DNA of 64,000 nucleotides from Cymodocea nodosa (Eukaryota; Streptophyta; Magnoliopsida; Alismatales; Cymodoceaceae): NCBI GenBank assembly GCA_036874045.1, contig CM072338.1, positions 21,412,501 to 21,476,500 of the forward strand, read 5' to 3'. Shown piece by piece: positions 49,962 to 63,732 of this stretch (position 1 is its first letter; each line of letters starts with the position of its first letter). The notes under the pieces were generated by a model. It saw only the letters and a program-made list of their open reading frames with translations, ran no database searches and was not told where the DNA came from. The position numbers and the translations under genes were made by a program.

Positions 49962-52900
49962 CTAGCGCTTTTGAGAACTTTCAAGGCTTAGAGGTTGCTG
50001 ATAGAATGGAACCTGGGCCATACAACAAGAGTTGAGTAAATCTACACACGATATTGATCCTGAACCAACAATAGATGCACATACCTGGAAATAAGCATTC
50101 CTCAAGTGTCCATAGGACTGCGCATACATCATGGTTGGAGTGGGCCATTGCATGTAAACAGCATCTCTCGATGTTTGGTTGCACCCATCAGGGCAAAAAG
50201 GATTCAAGATTTGATTTGGTGGCCCATATCCCAGAGATGCTTGGGACCCTGGTAACTGGCTAACTTGAGGATAACCTGCTTCGTAATGCATGAAAGGAGA
50301 CTGAAGCACATTGTACTGGTCCAAGCCGAAGGTCTGATTTGGTGCGATAGCTCTAACATACCTATAAAACACATTAGTATCAAGAAACATCAATTTTCAT
50401 GCTGTAGAAATCAATAGAATACACATTATAAGATAATCGGTTACCTGTCATAACTTCGATCATAATCAGGATCACTTCGGTCCTTTTCCCTATCTCTGAA
50501 GATGGCTGCAATCCTAGATGCCCCTTCTTTTGCACCCATTTTTTCAGAGTCTTCAATCAAGATCTTGTGGAATTCCATGTCATCCCTACTAAAGCACTTG
50601 TTTTGCCCATCAGCTACAGCATGGGACTGGGAAGATGTTTCCTCTAGTTCCAGGCAGCTTGAATTATTGAAAATGCGAGCCCGTGCTCTGTCATACTCCT
50701 CCTTCCTTTCCTCAACAGTTCTTGCAGGACTTTGCTTAATACCTTGCTGATCTGCATCATTGTGGGAAACTTTGCTTGGTCTTGGACGGATAACAATCTT
50801 AACCTGTTCGGGTTTACATCCATAAGGCTGTTTAGCAGGAACATCTGATAAACAAACATCTGGAAATCTACTTTCGGGTGTCTTCCACACAAAAATTCTT
50901 CCAGAGCCATCTAGTTTTATGTCTAGAACTGTAGTCTGGAGACCATAATGCTGAGCAACACGATGAGCTGCACATCTGAGGTAAGAAGTAGGGAAGTGTT
51001 GAAATTCAAACTGATGTTGATCAGGGCTTTGCATAAAACTTTGAATATCCAACTCCATCCGGAGAACTACAGAATCACAACAGAATAAATTTCAGTTAGC
51101 ACCAACACAGGTGAAGATCAAAATAAAGTTTAACCTTCTTTTCCCTTTTGGTGAGAACAATTTGACAGGCCACTTGAAATTGCAATTGTTAAAACATTCA
51201 ATTTACTTTTTACTTAAATTCCAGTCCTTTTAAGAATGTTTTACAGTTTTTCACAAGAGGTCGGTACAGGCTTAAAGCAGCAGAATACTTTAGCAAACAT
51301 AAAAATTACTCTAATCTATTTAAACAATAAATTCATTGTCTCGAGCAAAAAGTTTCAGTTTTTGCACAAGAGGTCAGACAAGCTTAAAACAGCAGCATAC
51401 TTGAGCAAACAATAAAATTAATCTGAACTAATTAAACAGTAAATTCAATGTCACAAGCAATACAAGTAACGTTGTGACAGTAAATATGAAAAAAAAAATC
51501 ACAAACCTTGGCAAGCGAGCAAGCATCATAGAAAAGATAAACATATGAAGGGGGAAGCTACAACTAGCCTAAATTTATGTAAAAAAAAAGTAAATATGCC
51601 ACCCATTAATGCTACTTATCATATAAGCCTTTTGATTGCATTAATAATTCCCTATTTTTTTACTATGCAAATGCATGCACACTGTTTAGGAAATCAATCA
51701 GATAAACAATAATCAGATTGATAACTTAATTTAATATGGCAACTGATCTGATTAACACAAATCAGTTCATAAAAATCTTGAAAATTGATTTAGCATTATT
51801 CAATGGATTACAACAATGAAATCCCACTACGTAATGCCAACCACATGAATACTTTTCTTTCATGTACTGGCAAAGAATCTCAGGTGGAAACTAATGCCAG
51901 TTCTTTATTCTCTCTTTACTGATGGAAATGCAAATTAAATACGCATCCCAACCGTCACTATCAAGATCCCCTCATAGCTACTTGGTCATGCTCAGAAGAT
52001 CAAAATCCTCCTTTCTCACCCCATGGTCCCTAAGGAAAGAGCCAGATAGGAACAGAATCAATGTCAAGAAATCAAGGTTCTCATATGACCCAGATCTAAC
52101 CTCACCACACCTCTATGCCACTGCCTTGTAGGACATAAATGCTACATTCAGTGCATTGTCATCAACCTCCTAGGAAAAGGATTCTTCGTCAGCCAAAAGC
52201 CCTCCTTGTAGGATTCAAATCCTACCTCATCAATGGCAACATCATGACTCTGTCCACACAAGTAAGAACCTCCCTACACTTGTTGCCATACCACCACCAC
52301 CTGATACAACACAGATGCTACCACTTGCATTATGTCACCATCAATCACCTATGATGATGTTGTCCATGATTGAGTTCCATACCCACCAATTGTTGCTTGC
52401 CATCACCACAAATAAAAACACTACCTTTATTTCCCACTTGCATAGCGACATGGACATTGAAACATTCCTCTCTTGATCTATCCTAGGATTTGCAATTGCA
52501 AAGCTTGTGGTTGTTTAAACTTGTGCTCTGAAAATTGTGGCTAACAAAGGAAAAAATTGTGTAAAACTAAAATTAATTTTATTTAGTTTGGCAACAAAAA
52601 TTATTATGTGATAGAGGCTAATAGTCATACATTTATTTAATTTCATATTACAAATATTATTTATTAGTTTTTTCATTAGAAAACTGAAAGATAGAATTTT
52701 AGTTTGATTCTTTTAAATAAAAATAACACAACTGTTCTAGTGCTACTAAACCTATGCTCACAAAAGACAAATTTATTACTGTAACTAAAAATTTCGTTAT
52801 ATAAGGTGAAACAATACCAAGAATGGTAACAATAAAATGTATTACTATAAAATCTTCTTTATAAAATGGAGATAATAACAATAAATTTAAAAGTCAAAAT

Positions 52901-55781
52901 TTAGGAATTGAATCAATTCTAAGTTACTAGCCAGAGATAAATTTTTAAAAAAAATTGAAATACGAGTTGGCTTCCTTAGAACATGACATTTACTTGTTGA
53001 AATGCTTTAATCAGGCTAATGGTATGCTAAAAAATTTTGCAAGCTCGAACACATTGTGGATAAAACAATCATGGGCAAATAACTTTCATCAATCTTATGT
53101 GGGAGTCTCAAATAGTGCCCTTGGCGATCATTCATTCCATACAGTTCACCTTAACTGCATTGTATTTGACAACAATGCAGTAAAAAAGCCCACTATATTT
53201 TTTTAAAAAGCAGGATGAATCTTATTACTCCAAGATACAAAGCTGACCAGGAAGATCTCTAATTAAAAAACACAAAATCCCAATAAAATGGAAACAAAAA
53301 CACCCTACCAAGTCCTCTACAGACTCCTGTTTTCCCATACAATATTCTTCCAATTGGAAGTTTTTTTCTGAAATACAGTTATCCCTAGAAAGCTAGATTT
53401 TACAACAAATTGCATGTAACAATGTCTCAAATCACAGTTTGCATGATCATTTAAATGGAGAATACATGTATTATTGAATAGAACATTTCATTTTAGGAAA
53501 AAAGAGCATGTTACATGGATTCCATGTACACTGTGTGACATGGCCATTTAGGGCATTTACATGGACTTTTTTTTTCAAGACATGGCTATGTAAGGTTAAA
53601 AAACAGATGGTCCATTTACCCAAATATTATAAGTAGATCCATAGCATCTAACTTGACATAAAGAAAAGAACTAAGGCATAAGTTTTTCTCTTGTTCACAC
53701 ATGTCCCCTCAACCATTACCGTTCACATGAGGAATGTTTTCTCTTGGACATCAATCTTCCCCCTCTATTGGTGACAGAAAAGTTTTCTCCTAAGATGAAG
53801 CCCTCTTTGATATTCTGACAATGATGTCACCTCCTCTTCTATGTTCTAGCACCAACATAAAGCCCTCTCCCTAGATTATTACTGAAGAAAAAGACTATCA
53901 CTGAGGTTAGATACTTATTTTTTCACAGTCCTTAATTTTGTTGAGAATTTTATCGCTATTTTTTAGAAATATTGTATTCTTAGAAGAAATCAAATAGATA
54001 TTGTCATTGCTTATTTTCATGGAAGAATTAACATAAAAATTTAAGAAATAATTATTTGGTAATTTATTATAGTTTTCTTCCAATTTATTATTGAATTTAT
54101 GCCATTTTTGTGGTTTTTCTTATTTACAGAATTTTAATTTGTGGCCTGTTCAAGAATTCATTTTTGTATGCTATAATATCTTTTTTTTTAAATTTACTGT
54201 TTCATTTCAATCTTTTTTCCATGCATGAAAAAATGCAACATTTTAATTAGTATAATTGTCTGGAAATTCAACCAAAGAGTTTTTCTATATCTATCATGAT
54301 TTGTTTTATCTTATCTAAGAGTTTCAAGTTGAAAATCAAGAGTCAAAATTTCCATGATTTTGTATTTTCTCCACTGAAATTTCCACTGTTACATGATATG
54401 CCTCTTTTTCTGTAGAACCAATACTTGACACTGATTCCTATAGTTGAAAGTAGTAGGCACAAAGGGGCAGAAAAATTGCCTATTACCATTTGGGCTATAA
54501 GTACAACTGAAAGAAAAGAAAAAAAGTAGCATCAAGAATCTCACTTAATTCCTCTTTTGTTATTTTTTAGGTCATCTTCTCCTATTGTTAGTTTCCAATG
54601 AGGCAAACACGAGGAGCAATAGAAAGATATTTTTGGTGCTAGAAGATGTTTCAGTGAGAGGATGAATGAACATAAAGAGGAAAGCCTGCTGTCATGACAG
54701 ATCTACTTGATGAGTAATAATCATAAAATAATACAGTATCTACTAAGTTAAAAGAATGAATCCTTGAAATTGATATAATATGTATTAGGTGATAGAATGA
54801 AAAACGAGAAGACATGCCTGAAAGGTAATATATTCAACTAAGTTAGACATAAATTGAGTTCAGAAAATGGTATCATGACCAAACAAAAAGGAAATGTGAA
54901 AATGTCAAATTTGGGGCAGACTCTTACGTGTAGACGTAAAATACGCTCCATAAGAGAAGCACTACACAAAACTTGCAGTTTTAAACTGAGATGAATGGAA
55001 AATGATTAACTGTGCACAGATGCATCCTCTTGTTTCAAACACTGACCTAGTGAACAATAAACAATCTATACGTGCAGTTCAACGATACAAGTGATTCATA
55101 TGATGAACGTATGCAAAAAGGGAAACAACAAATGCCAGTTATAAACATCATCATGAAAAGATTATCGGTTAATGTAACCACATTGTTTCTGGTTGCAGAC
55201 TCCCACGGAAGAGAATATACCATAAGTTTATCCCGTTATTGGAACAACAATGAAAGCAAAACATCTACGGCGGGAATAAACACAAGTACCCAAGCAAAAA
55301 AGCTCGGAAAACTCGGGGAAGAGCATGATGCAAGGCCAGATCCAGCGTGTTTCAGGCAAGGTTAGAAAACATAAATTGGAATACGGAATCGAAAATTCTA
55401 ATCACGCCTTGATGCTACGTGCCCCTTGATGAAAAAGAAAACCACGAAAACCCTAAACGAGTTTCCTTCCCGAGTTCAATCAATCCCCCCACAAATCTAA
55501 TCAATTCCAATAACAAAAACAAGAAATTCGAATATCACGGCTGTAATTGTGAAACAAACGTTTCCAACAACACCAGAAAAGAAAACAAGATCAGCGCGGG
55601 GAGAGAGGGGAAAGAAAGGGCAGATACCTGTGAGACGATGCCGAGGGTTCTGGAGGGCCTCGACAAGGAACGGATCCACGAGAGAGAGTTGCTGCACCCG
55701 GCCCTTGTCCTTCACCTCGCCGCCGCTCCCCTCGCAAGCGACCTGCGGGTGCCCTACGGAAGTCGTTGGGGAAGACGCCAT
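49962..55781 (-). CDS. R3H and SUZ domain RNA-binding-type protein
   Basis: Exons 55628-55781, 50445-51066, 50085-50361 and 49962-50012 (minus strand) join in frame to give 367 residues. The family (Arabidopsis At2g40960/At3g56680 type, from memory) binds single-stranded nucleic acid. Its cellular role is poorly known. The R3H domain, about residues 35-100, has DPFLVEALQNPRHRL and the R-x3-H core in YLRCAAHRVAQHYGL (Arg82, His86). The SUZ-like region at about 137-184 has VKIVIRPRPSKVS and ERKEEYDRARARIF. The rest is Pro, Gln and Tyr rich. The first intron is 4.6 kb (51067-55627) and splits the R3H domain. A short 16-residue last exon ends LESSQKR. A GA/CT tract lies about 125 bp upstream of the ATG, in the presumed 5' UTR. 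Confidence 0.88.
51067..55627. other. 4.6 kb first intron of the R3H gene
   Basis: It is AT-rich with scattered short open frames. I recognise no gene or transposon in it. Confidence 0.55.
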
Positions 55782-55904
55782 GTTATCCGGCGGCGGACGA
55801 AGACGGCTGAGGTGGACGAGCGGGCGGAGGAGCGGGAGGGGAAGGAGATCGAAGACACGTCCCCGCCTTCACACTCGCCCTCCCCTCTTTCTCCGCGGAA
55901 GATT

Positions 55905-55913
55905 AGAGAGAGA

Positions 55914-55950
<37 letters not shown>

Positions 55951-55952
55951 GG
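55905..55952 (+). repeat. (GA)n microsatellite near the R3H gene start
   Basis: A nearly pure GA tract interrupted once by ATAG. On the coding (minus) strand it is a CT tract, common in plant 5' UTRs and core promoters. Confidence 0.9.
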
Positions 55953-58900
55953 AGGGAGGAAGAGATTCTCTCTTCCTTTGGGAGGAGGCGGGTGGCGTGC
56001 TGTACCAAAGTAGGCCGGGCCCGATGGAAGATTCGGCTTTCAATGGCATTTTTCGTTTTTGCGTTTCGGAGGATCTCGACCGTTCGTTCCAGAACGCGCT
56101 CTCAGGACTGCGTTCGTCCGTGCGAGTGGCGCTGGCTCAAGATCACGGTCGCTGGGATGGGTACGCAGACTCTATGGTCCGTAAATATGCTTCCATTTTT
56201 TTATAATATATATATATATATATACGTATGCTCCCAATTGTCTACCTCGAAATCACGGTGACATATCGGATTTCTTTCCTTTTCTCTTATTGGGAAATCA
56301 TTAATCTTACGCGATATAGAACATCCATTACTATTCTCACTTTCCTCCAATTTCTATTTTTTACCTTTGGTGCACTTTTTGATATTTTGTGAGTGCGTTT
56401 TTATTTATTATTATAGGTGTTTCTCGATTCACGTTAGCTTCTAATTAAATTACAATATTTGATAACCAAATATAAACTTAACGTGAAGTATCGATTTAAG
56501 TTTACAAGTCACGATGATATTTCGGAAAACGTGTTTCAAGTAATCAAATTTTGAATCTTATAATAAAAAAATAAATAATATTGTATTATTTGTGAAACTA
56601 CAACTGAAAAGATTGCCTCGACGAAATAAGAGAAGGGTTCATGAATGCAGAAGGAAAAGAATAGGCATTGCACACATTTATTGCTCTCTAAGTTACTTGT
56701 ATAAAATAATAATAATAATAATAGACTTGTTGAGGGAAAATAAAGTAATAAGATTAATTGAATCGATTAATTTATGATAGATATTTTTTTATGAAAGGTA
56801 AATTGAAATTTCAAAAAAAGATACGAGAACAACAAGAAAAACAAACAATAGTTTAGATAGATTGTGCGTCCGAACAATAGTTAATAAAAAATAATGTAAT
56901 TAGTAGACAATGCATTCAAAATTTGAATTACATGAAATTTAAGTTTTGACAAAATTTGATGAAAATTGAAATTTAAATGTTTGTATATGCAATAGAATTG
57001 AAATTTATATTTGTTTATGATAATAATATAATAAATTATCTATAATAATTTATTAATTAAATTCTTAATTAATGAATATGATTAATTAATTAACAAACTA
57101 GAAAAGTTTAAATAAGTCATATCCAAAATATTTAATTTTTATCTTAAATAATTAAATCATTCATATATTTATGTCTCACAGATGTTTTTCCTTGTTTAGA
57201 TTTCTTCATTTAATTTTCATTTTCTTCCATTTTCCCTCATTTCTCTTAAAAGTTTTATTTCATTTCATTATTTTTTACAAATAATTTTTATTTATTTCGT
57301 TAAAAAAGTTTTTTCTTTTCATAATTATTTAATGTTCATCTTCTCTAACGACCTTTTCTCCTACCACCCACCAGCTATTGCAAGAAGGTCTTTGCTGTCG
57401 ACGACTTCGACTCCTATCACCTCCGATGGATCCCATCCTCCAAGCCACCATTGCTACCATCACCAAGGTCGTCTTCATCACTCTCATCTACTTCGTGTGT
57501 TTAATTGGCAAGACGCTCAATTTGTTGAGTACCAATGACAGGCGAGTGTAGGTGGATGAGTGCGGTGGATATGCGCAGCTGAGCGCAAGTGGATGAGTGC
57601 GGTGGATATGCGCAGGCGAGCGTAGGTGGATGAGCGTGAGCGGCGATAGACAATTGCAATAAACGAGCGCAGACGAATGAGTGTAGTGGACAAGCACACC
57701 GGATAGGGAGACGAGCAACGGGCAAGGGATGGTAGACAAGCGTAGGTAAACAGGCATGGTGGACGAGTGCAGGCAAATGAGCGACGGCGGCAGACGAGCA
57801 TAGCGGACTGTCGAGCGAGCATAAGGAGACGAGCGTTAGACGACAAAGAGAAGATTTGAGAAATTGAATTTAAACTTTTTTGATTGAAAATTTATCTTTT
57901 CAATCTTTATATATATTTGAAATTTATTTTCTCTAAGTAAAATGAATTTTAAAGTGCACAAAACACCTTATGTCTTAAAATCTAATAGAAAAAATTTTAG
58001 TTACCAAAAAGTTTAGAAAAATCTAGAAAATAAGGGAAACATAAATTTAGAAAAAAATTAAGAAATTTAGAAAATTTGAAGATATCAATGTACATTAAAA
58101 AGTAAAAGAAAGTAAAGTAATATAAATTATAAATAAATAATTTTTATATTTTAAATTTATTTTCAAGATAATAAACTAGACCAATATTATTATCAACAAT
58201 ATTTAATTGATCATCAATTTACAAAAAAATTTACAATATTTTTAAAAACTTAATAATTTTATTCAAATAAAATAAACATCAAATCTAATAAAATTTTAAT
58301 TTACAAGTTTTGGCGAGACGGACGACGTGAGGGCGGGCGATAGGCACGGGAAGGAGGGCGGGCGCGCACGCGTGGTGGGGGAATTCCGCACAAAATTTTC
58401 GAAATTTTTATTCAATGTAGTCACAAATGATAAAACAATTAGAAATAATAAATTTGTTTCAATAAAATAAATTAGTAAAAAAGTTCCTTGTCCACAAAAA
58501 TTGACAAAAATTTTTGAATTATTCAAATTTGATGAAATGAAAGATGAGAATCCAGAAAAATCTGAAATTAGTTATCCAATTCGTTCCAGAAAATCCAGAT
58601 GCGTAATAATTTATATTGGAGAGATCAAGATATCAATGACGGTGATCCGGTGGACGTGCAAGCGTGAAGGGAAATTCCGCACCATTCTCATCTCAGCGGT
58701 GAGAAATTTTTTTACCCTGGGTTTATATACTCGGAAACCTGGAGAAAGTACATATAACACAAGATAAAAGTAAGAATAGAAAACATCCGTCCGATCAAAA
58801 TTTTTTTATTAGAAATTATTGATAAAAACGTGCACACAGACTTGCTCATCTTCTCCCGCTTCTTCCAACCTTCGCCGAGCACCATACATATATACCAGTT

Positions 58901-60239
58901 TTCCGTTGACGTAGTCTCTCCGTTTGACCATACACTATAAAATATTAAATAATTATTTGCTATTTCGACCTCACGGAAAATTCTAGTAATGCCCGATCCA
59001 CGACCGTGTGATATTTCGTCTCGATTCAGCGTTTAAGCACCCACTGATTTTGATCTCCAGAAAAAAAATAATAATAATAATCCAACAACTGAAACCTAAC
59101 AGTCAGGAAAATCAAGTAGTTCTATCTCCATCCAATCCTTTTTTTTGTTCTTCTGCCAAATACGTCCAAAAAAATGGATTTCGATGTTTTCATCATGAAA
59201 TAATAATAATGACCAAATAGAAGAATCAACGAATTTTTATATCCGAAAATAAAACTAACCTCAATCTTCTATTATCGGATTCAGAAATAGTGAGCTGGAA
59301 ATGATTTCATCGGAGGTTAGTGTGCAGGGTTAAGGTTTATGATATACAACTTTTTTAGTGTTCTTCTTTCACATCGAGTCTAGGGTTTTTTTTTTTTTTT
59401 GTTATTTAAAAATTGTAATTTACATTCCCGTGATTTAGTAAATTTAAAGTTTTACAAACACCAACGACTAATGTCCACGAACTGCACAAGGAAGGCTAAT
59501 AATCGAGAAAGCTCCGCCTGCCCCGCGAAGACCTCGTCGGTCGTGAAAGAAAAGTTTTTTTTCTTAAAAAAAATAATGGCAGAGTTTCTCCCACGCACGA
59601 ATTCAATTTCTCTCGATTAACTTTAATATTTTCATAACAATTCAAATATTAACAAATATAAAAATCCCCATCATTAAAAAATACGAAAATTTAGTTTACT
59701 AAGATTTGAATTTTGATAAACATAAAAACTACTATCATTACAAAGAAACTCAAATTTTCTTTTTTATCAGAAGTTTTTTATATAGATTCAAACTTAAATT
59801 TTCCTTATAGATCATACGAATAAAATAAATATAGAATATTTTATGTAAATAACGTAATGTTTTACATATATTTCATATCTACTTCCTCTTTTCCTTGCCA
59901 ACGTTCACCCTCTCAAGTTTTTTTCTTTTGTATCGTCACCGTGTTTTTAACCTTTAATTTTAAACAGCGGTTTATTAAATTTAAGTAGATAAATCTAATT
60001 TTTTAGAATAAACTTTTAGACTAAATATCGATAAAAATATCATTATATAACAATGTATCATATTAAAAAATTAGAGGAAATACCTATTTAATCGGTCTCC
60101 CAACACGAGCCGATGACGCGGATCGTGGTCGTGGAAGAAAAGTGGAAGACTCGTCGAAGTCCTTTCGTAAACTGAGGAGATCCAGAACTTTCGTCTTCGA
60201 CGACGAAGAAAAAGAGGATACCAGGAAAACCTAGAAGCC
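55953..60239. other. Intergenic region between the divergent R3H and bZIP genes
   Basis: No gene is supported. 56440-57330 and 57850-58290 are very AT-rich. 57552-57850 holds a tandem repeat. Several open frames of 60-110 codons come from the repeat or from AT-rich DNA and match nothing I know. The 60100-60239 segment is probably the 5' UTR of the bZIP gene. Confidence 0.5.
57552..57850 (+). repeat. Degenerate minisatellite with a 37-bp unit
   Basis: The motif GTGGATGAG begins at 57552, 57589 and 57626, exactly 37 bp apart, with nearly identical units. Further right the GACGAGCG/TGGACGAG words continue in degenerate form to about 57850. All three minus frames stay open through it because of the repeat, not because of a gene. 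Confidence 0.8.
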
Positions 60240-63200
60240 ATGGCGATGGCGGACGCCGCCGATTCCTCCGCCCCCTTTATAGATCCGCTCGATTTCCCCG
60301 AAGATTTCGCTTCCAACCTGACACTGCCGTACGATTTTCTTTCCGACCTCGACTTCGATGGGGATGTCCACTTCTCGATAGAGGATCTCCTCGATTACCC
60401 CGATGCTGATCCGCCTCCCGACAGCCGATCTGGTGGATCGGAGTCGAACGAGGGGTCTGGCGTGTCCTCGTCTCCTGCCCCCGGCAACGGCACGTCGTCG
60501 TCAGTTTCTGGGAATTCATCTGCGAGTTCTCCAGACTCTAGCAATTCAGCAGCGGCTGATGCCACCGTCGGTAATACCGTGGTGAAGCCAGAGGAGCAGA
60601 AGGAGAAAAGGGGGTTGGGGTTGAAGAGAAAGAAAGAGAGGGCTGATGGGCATGGAAACCGTGAAGTGAATACTAATGGAAGTGAGTATGTTAGGAGCAG
60701 CAAATTTCAGCGATCCGGGTTTGAGGAAGCGAGCTCCCCGTGCTTTACAAATGCTGTGAATGACGATGACGAAAAGAGGAGGGCGAGGTTGATAAGGAAC
60801 AGGGAAAGCGCACAGCTTTCAAGGCAGAGGAAGAAGCACCACGTGGAGGAACTCGAGGAAAAAGTTAGGTCCATGCATTCGATGATTTCTGATTTGAATG
60901 GTAGGATTTCGTATTTCATGGCGGAAAATGCAAGCCTGCGGCAGCAATTGGGTAGGAAAGGAGGGAACTCGGGGAAGTGTCCTCCTCCTTCTGTTTACCC
61001 TGCCGTTCCTCCAATGGCTCCCATGCCTTATCCGTGGCTTCCCTGTTCTGGTTATGCGGTAAGGCCACCTGCGGGTACTCAGGTTCCACTCGTGCCGATA
61101 CCAAGGTTGAAGCCGCAGCAGTCGGCCTCGACTCCCAAGCCAAAGAAAACTGATGGCAAAAAGGCTGAAAGCAAGTCTACTAAGAAGGTTGCCAGTGTGA
61201 GTCTTTTGGGTTTGCTGGCTTTTATTTTCTTTCTCGGAATTTTCGTTCCAGGAGTTGATTTTAGAGAAGCAGGATTTGGTAATCTAATTCTTTACGGATA
61301 CACCAACACTAGAAGTGGGATCATAGATCAATATAGAGGGAGAATTTTGTCAGTCACTGGCAATTTTAGTAATCATAAACAAAGTGACAATGCTGGTTTA
61401 TGCGGAGAGATTGCTGGTTGTAGGAAAAACAATATTGATAAATTTCGCAATAACATAATAGGGAGTGGATTGAGTAGAAATGAGAAACCGAAGAAAGTTT
61501 TGCAGCCCTCTGCAAGTTTGGATAGATCGTCCCCTCCAGTGAATGCCAGCCAGCCTCTGCTTGCCTCACTTTATGTACCAAGGAATGAGAAGCTTGTGAA
61601 GATCGATGGCAACTTGATAATTAGTTCTGTTCTTGCAAGTGAGAGAGCAACAGCACAAACATCGTCTGAACTCAAAAGCTACAAGACTACTCATTCATCA
61701 GTGAGAGAGAGCAAGGAGACTAGTCTGGCAATTGCTCGAAGCATGACTTCGGCATTGGCTGTTCATAAATCGGGAAGGAATGTTGGAAGCCAGTCTCACA
61801 TGTATAGAAGCTCAAATGAACACCAGAGAGCACTCCCTCATGGTTTTGCAGAAACACACAAGGACAATTCAAAATCAACTTCAGGTGATGGACCATTAAA
61901 AGAATGGTTCCGTGAAGGACTGGAAGGTATGGCTATGGCCTTTTATTGCTTTACTTAATTTCTATTTTTATGAGTGATGAATTTAATAAGCACTTACGTT
62001 ATGAAAATTTTAATACAGTTTATGACTTTTTGTTATTGATTGTTTTCATGTATACATTTGCAGAAAGTTATTTGTTTTATGTCAAAAATTAAGGCTTTCA
62101 TTCTGTTTCCTGAGTATTTCTGCGACATTATCAACTATAACCTTTACATTTCTTCTCAAGTGTTGGTCTCACAACAACAAAACCATAATGCATGCCATGC
62201 AATTATCCAAAAGATGTTTAAAAATATTTTCTCATTTTTTGTCATTGCCTAGGCACGCAAGGTATCTTCATGCCATGGTAACTATGCAATTTGTTGGTTC
62301 TATGTCATGGCTCAAGGTTTTCATTCCAAGTCATGGCTTAAGGTTTCATTCTACTACCTGAGTCTTTCTTCCGTTATGACCTATAACCTTTATTTTTTTT
62401 CAAAAATGAGCATCTCACAATGGCACCATCAGAGTGTATGCCAAGTATTTGCTTGTTTGTGAACAATTTACAACGAAAGGCGTATATTCTTTATTGACAA
62501 GTGAAAAGGTTGGAACTAACATAATAGTTTTTTTTTTTTGTTTATTGGGAAAGAAAATCCCAATCTAATTGAACTTCTTAGTCACTAAGAAATTGGTAGA
62601 TGGTATTGCTGATAGAGGGAGGCATAGAGGTTGAAACATAAAATATTTTGTAGGTGCAAACAACCAGGATTGTTATTAAAAGAGGATAGAGCAGTACTTA
62701 TTAATGATATATATGGCCCAAACTGAATGAAGGGGATCAACTCAATTTTCCATTTTTACAATATATAACGTAGTACAAATGCCCCTTGAGTTGTCAGAGG
62801 TTTTAGGATTATTGTGAGTCGTGAGGAACGGCTACTTTCTCTTAAGAGAACCCAAAACGATATCATTTTGTTCTTTTAATGATCCAAAGTCAATGTCTTT
62901 GTGTTTCTTAAGAATTGTCCTGTATATTTTTGCTATTAACTGTCAACTGTTAGTTGTAACTGCCTCCAATCGAAGAACAATTTGAATTCTGAGAAATGAT
63001 CTGAATATTTTACAAATCGAGCAATTTCTTGGCGCTATCAACAATTTAAACAAGTGCACGTTATTGTGCTTTGCCGGTTAAATGTTACTGCTTATGCTTT
63101 TGGTGTAGAATTTACCTGCTTTCCTCAATATTTATGTTGATGTGCTTTTCGCAAGGACAACAGGTCTTGTGTTTCTTTTTCTTTACCTGTCATATTCTGA

Positions 63201-63732
63201 GGGGGGTATATGTTGTTTCTCGCTTTTGGTTTCATCCTCTCCTTGTAGGCATAAGTGCGAGGCCGACTTTTCCTCTTTTTTTGCAGGACCCGTATTTAGT
63301 TCTGGAATGTGCACTGAAGTGTTTCAATTTAATGTGGCACCGGCTTCTGGGGATTCGGGAGGAATAATTTCAGCCGCTTCAATGGTCAATGTCAGTGACA
63401 CCAACGCACACAACTCCAGCTCGGTGAAGATGAAAAATAGGAGAATTCTATACCCTCAGCCTATTCCTCTTAATGGCTCCAAACTCAATAACACAGAAGA
63501 CGGCTTCGCAAAACCTAAAGAAGATAGCGGCTTCCACCACACCAAGTCGAAGTCCATGGTGGTTTCAGTGCTGGTTGATCCTAGAGAAGCTGGTGATGGA
63601 GATGGTGAAGGCATGATGCAACAACCAAAATCCATTTCTCGGATTTTTGTTGTCGTCCTGCTTGACAATGTCAAATACATCACATACTCCTGTGTACTTC
63701 CTTTTAAGAGCAGTGCACCACACATCCAGTGA
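60240..63732 (+). CDS. ER-anchored bZIP transcription factor, bZIP17/bZIP28 type
   Basis: Exons 60240-61926 and 63287-63732 join in frame with a 1.36 kb intron to give 710 residues. These factors sit in the ER membrane, move to the Golgi on ER, heat or salt stress, are cut by S1P and S2P, and release the N-terminal part to the nucleus. Seen here: an acidic N-terminal activation region (DPLDFPEDF, then FLSDLDFDGD), a bZIP at about 176-240 with RLIRNRESAQLSRQRKKHHVEELEEKV, a membrane segment at about 318-338 (SLLGLLAFIFFLGIFVPG), and a likely S1P site RILS at 368-371 on the lumenal side. The C-terminal part has GMCTEVFQF and VVSVLVDPREAGDGD, which are family motifs. Length fits bZIP17. The exon 1 frame reads on into the intron, so the splice is required. 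Confidence 0.92.

Noticed and set aside
55419-56261. 280-codon plus-strand frame near the R3H gene start
   Set aside because: It crosses the antisense of R3H exon 1 and the GA microsatellite. Its composition is Arg/Glu repeat-driven and it matches no family.
57488-57846. Overlapping minus frames of 89-109 codons
   Set aside because: They are produced by the 37-bp tandem repeat, whose frames stay open in parallel. This is not a gene signature.
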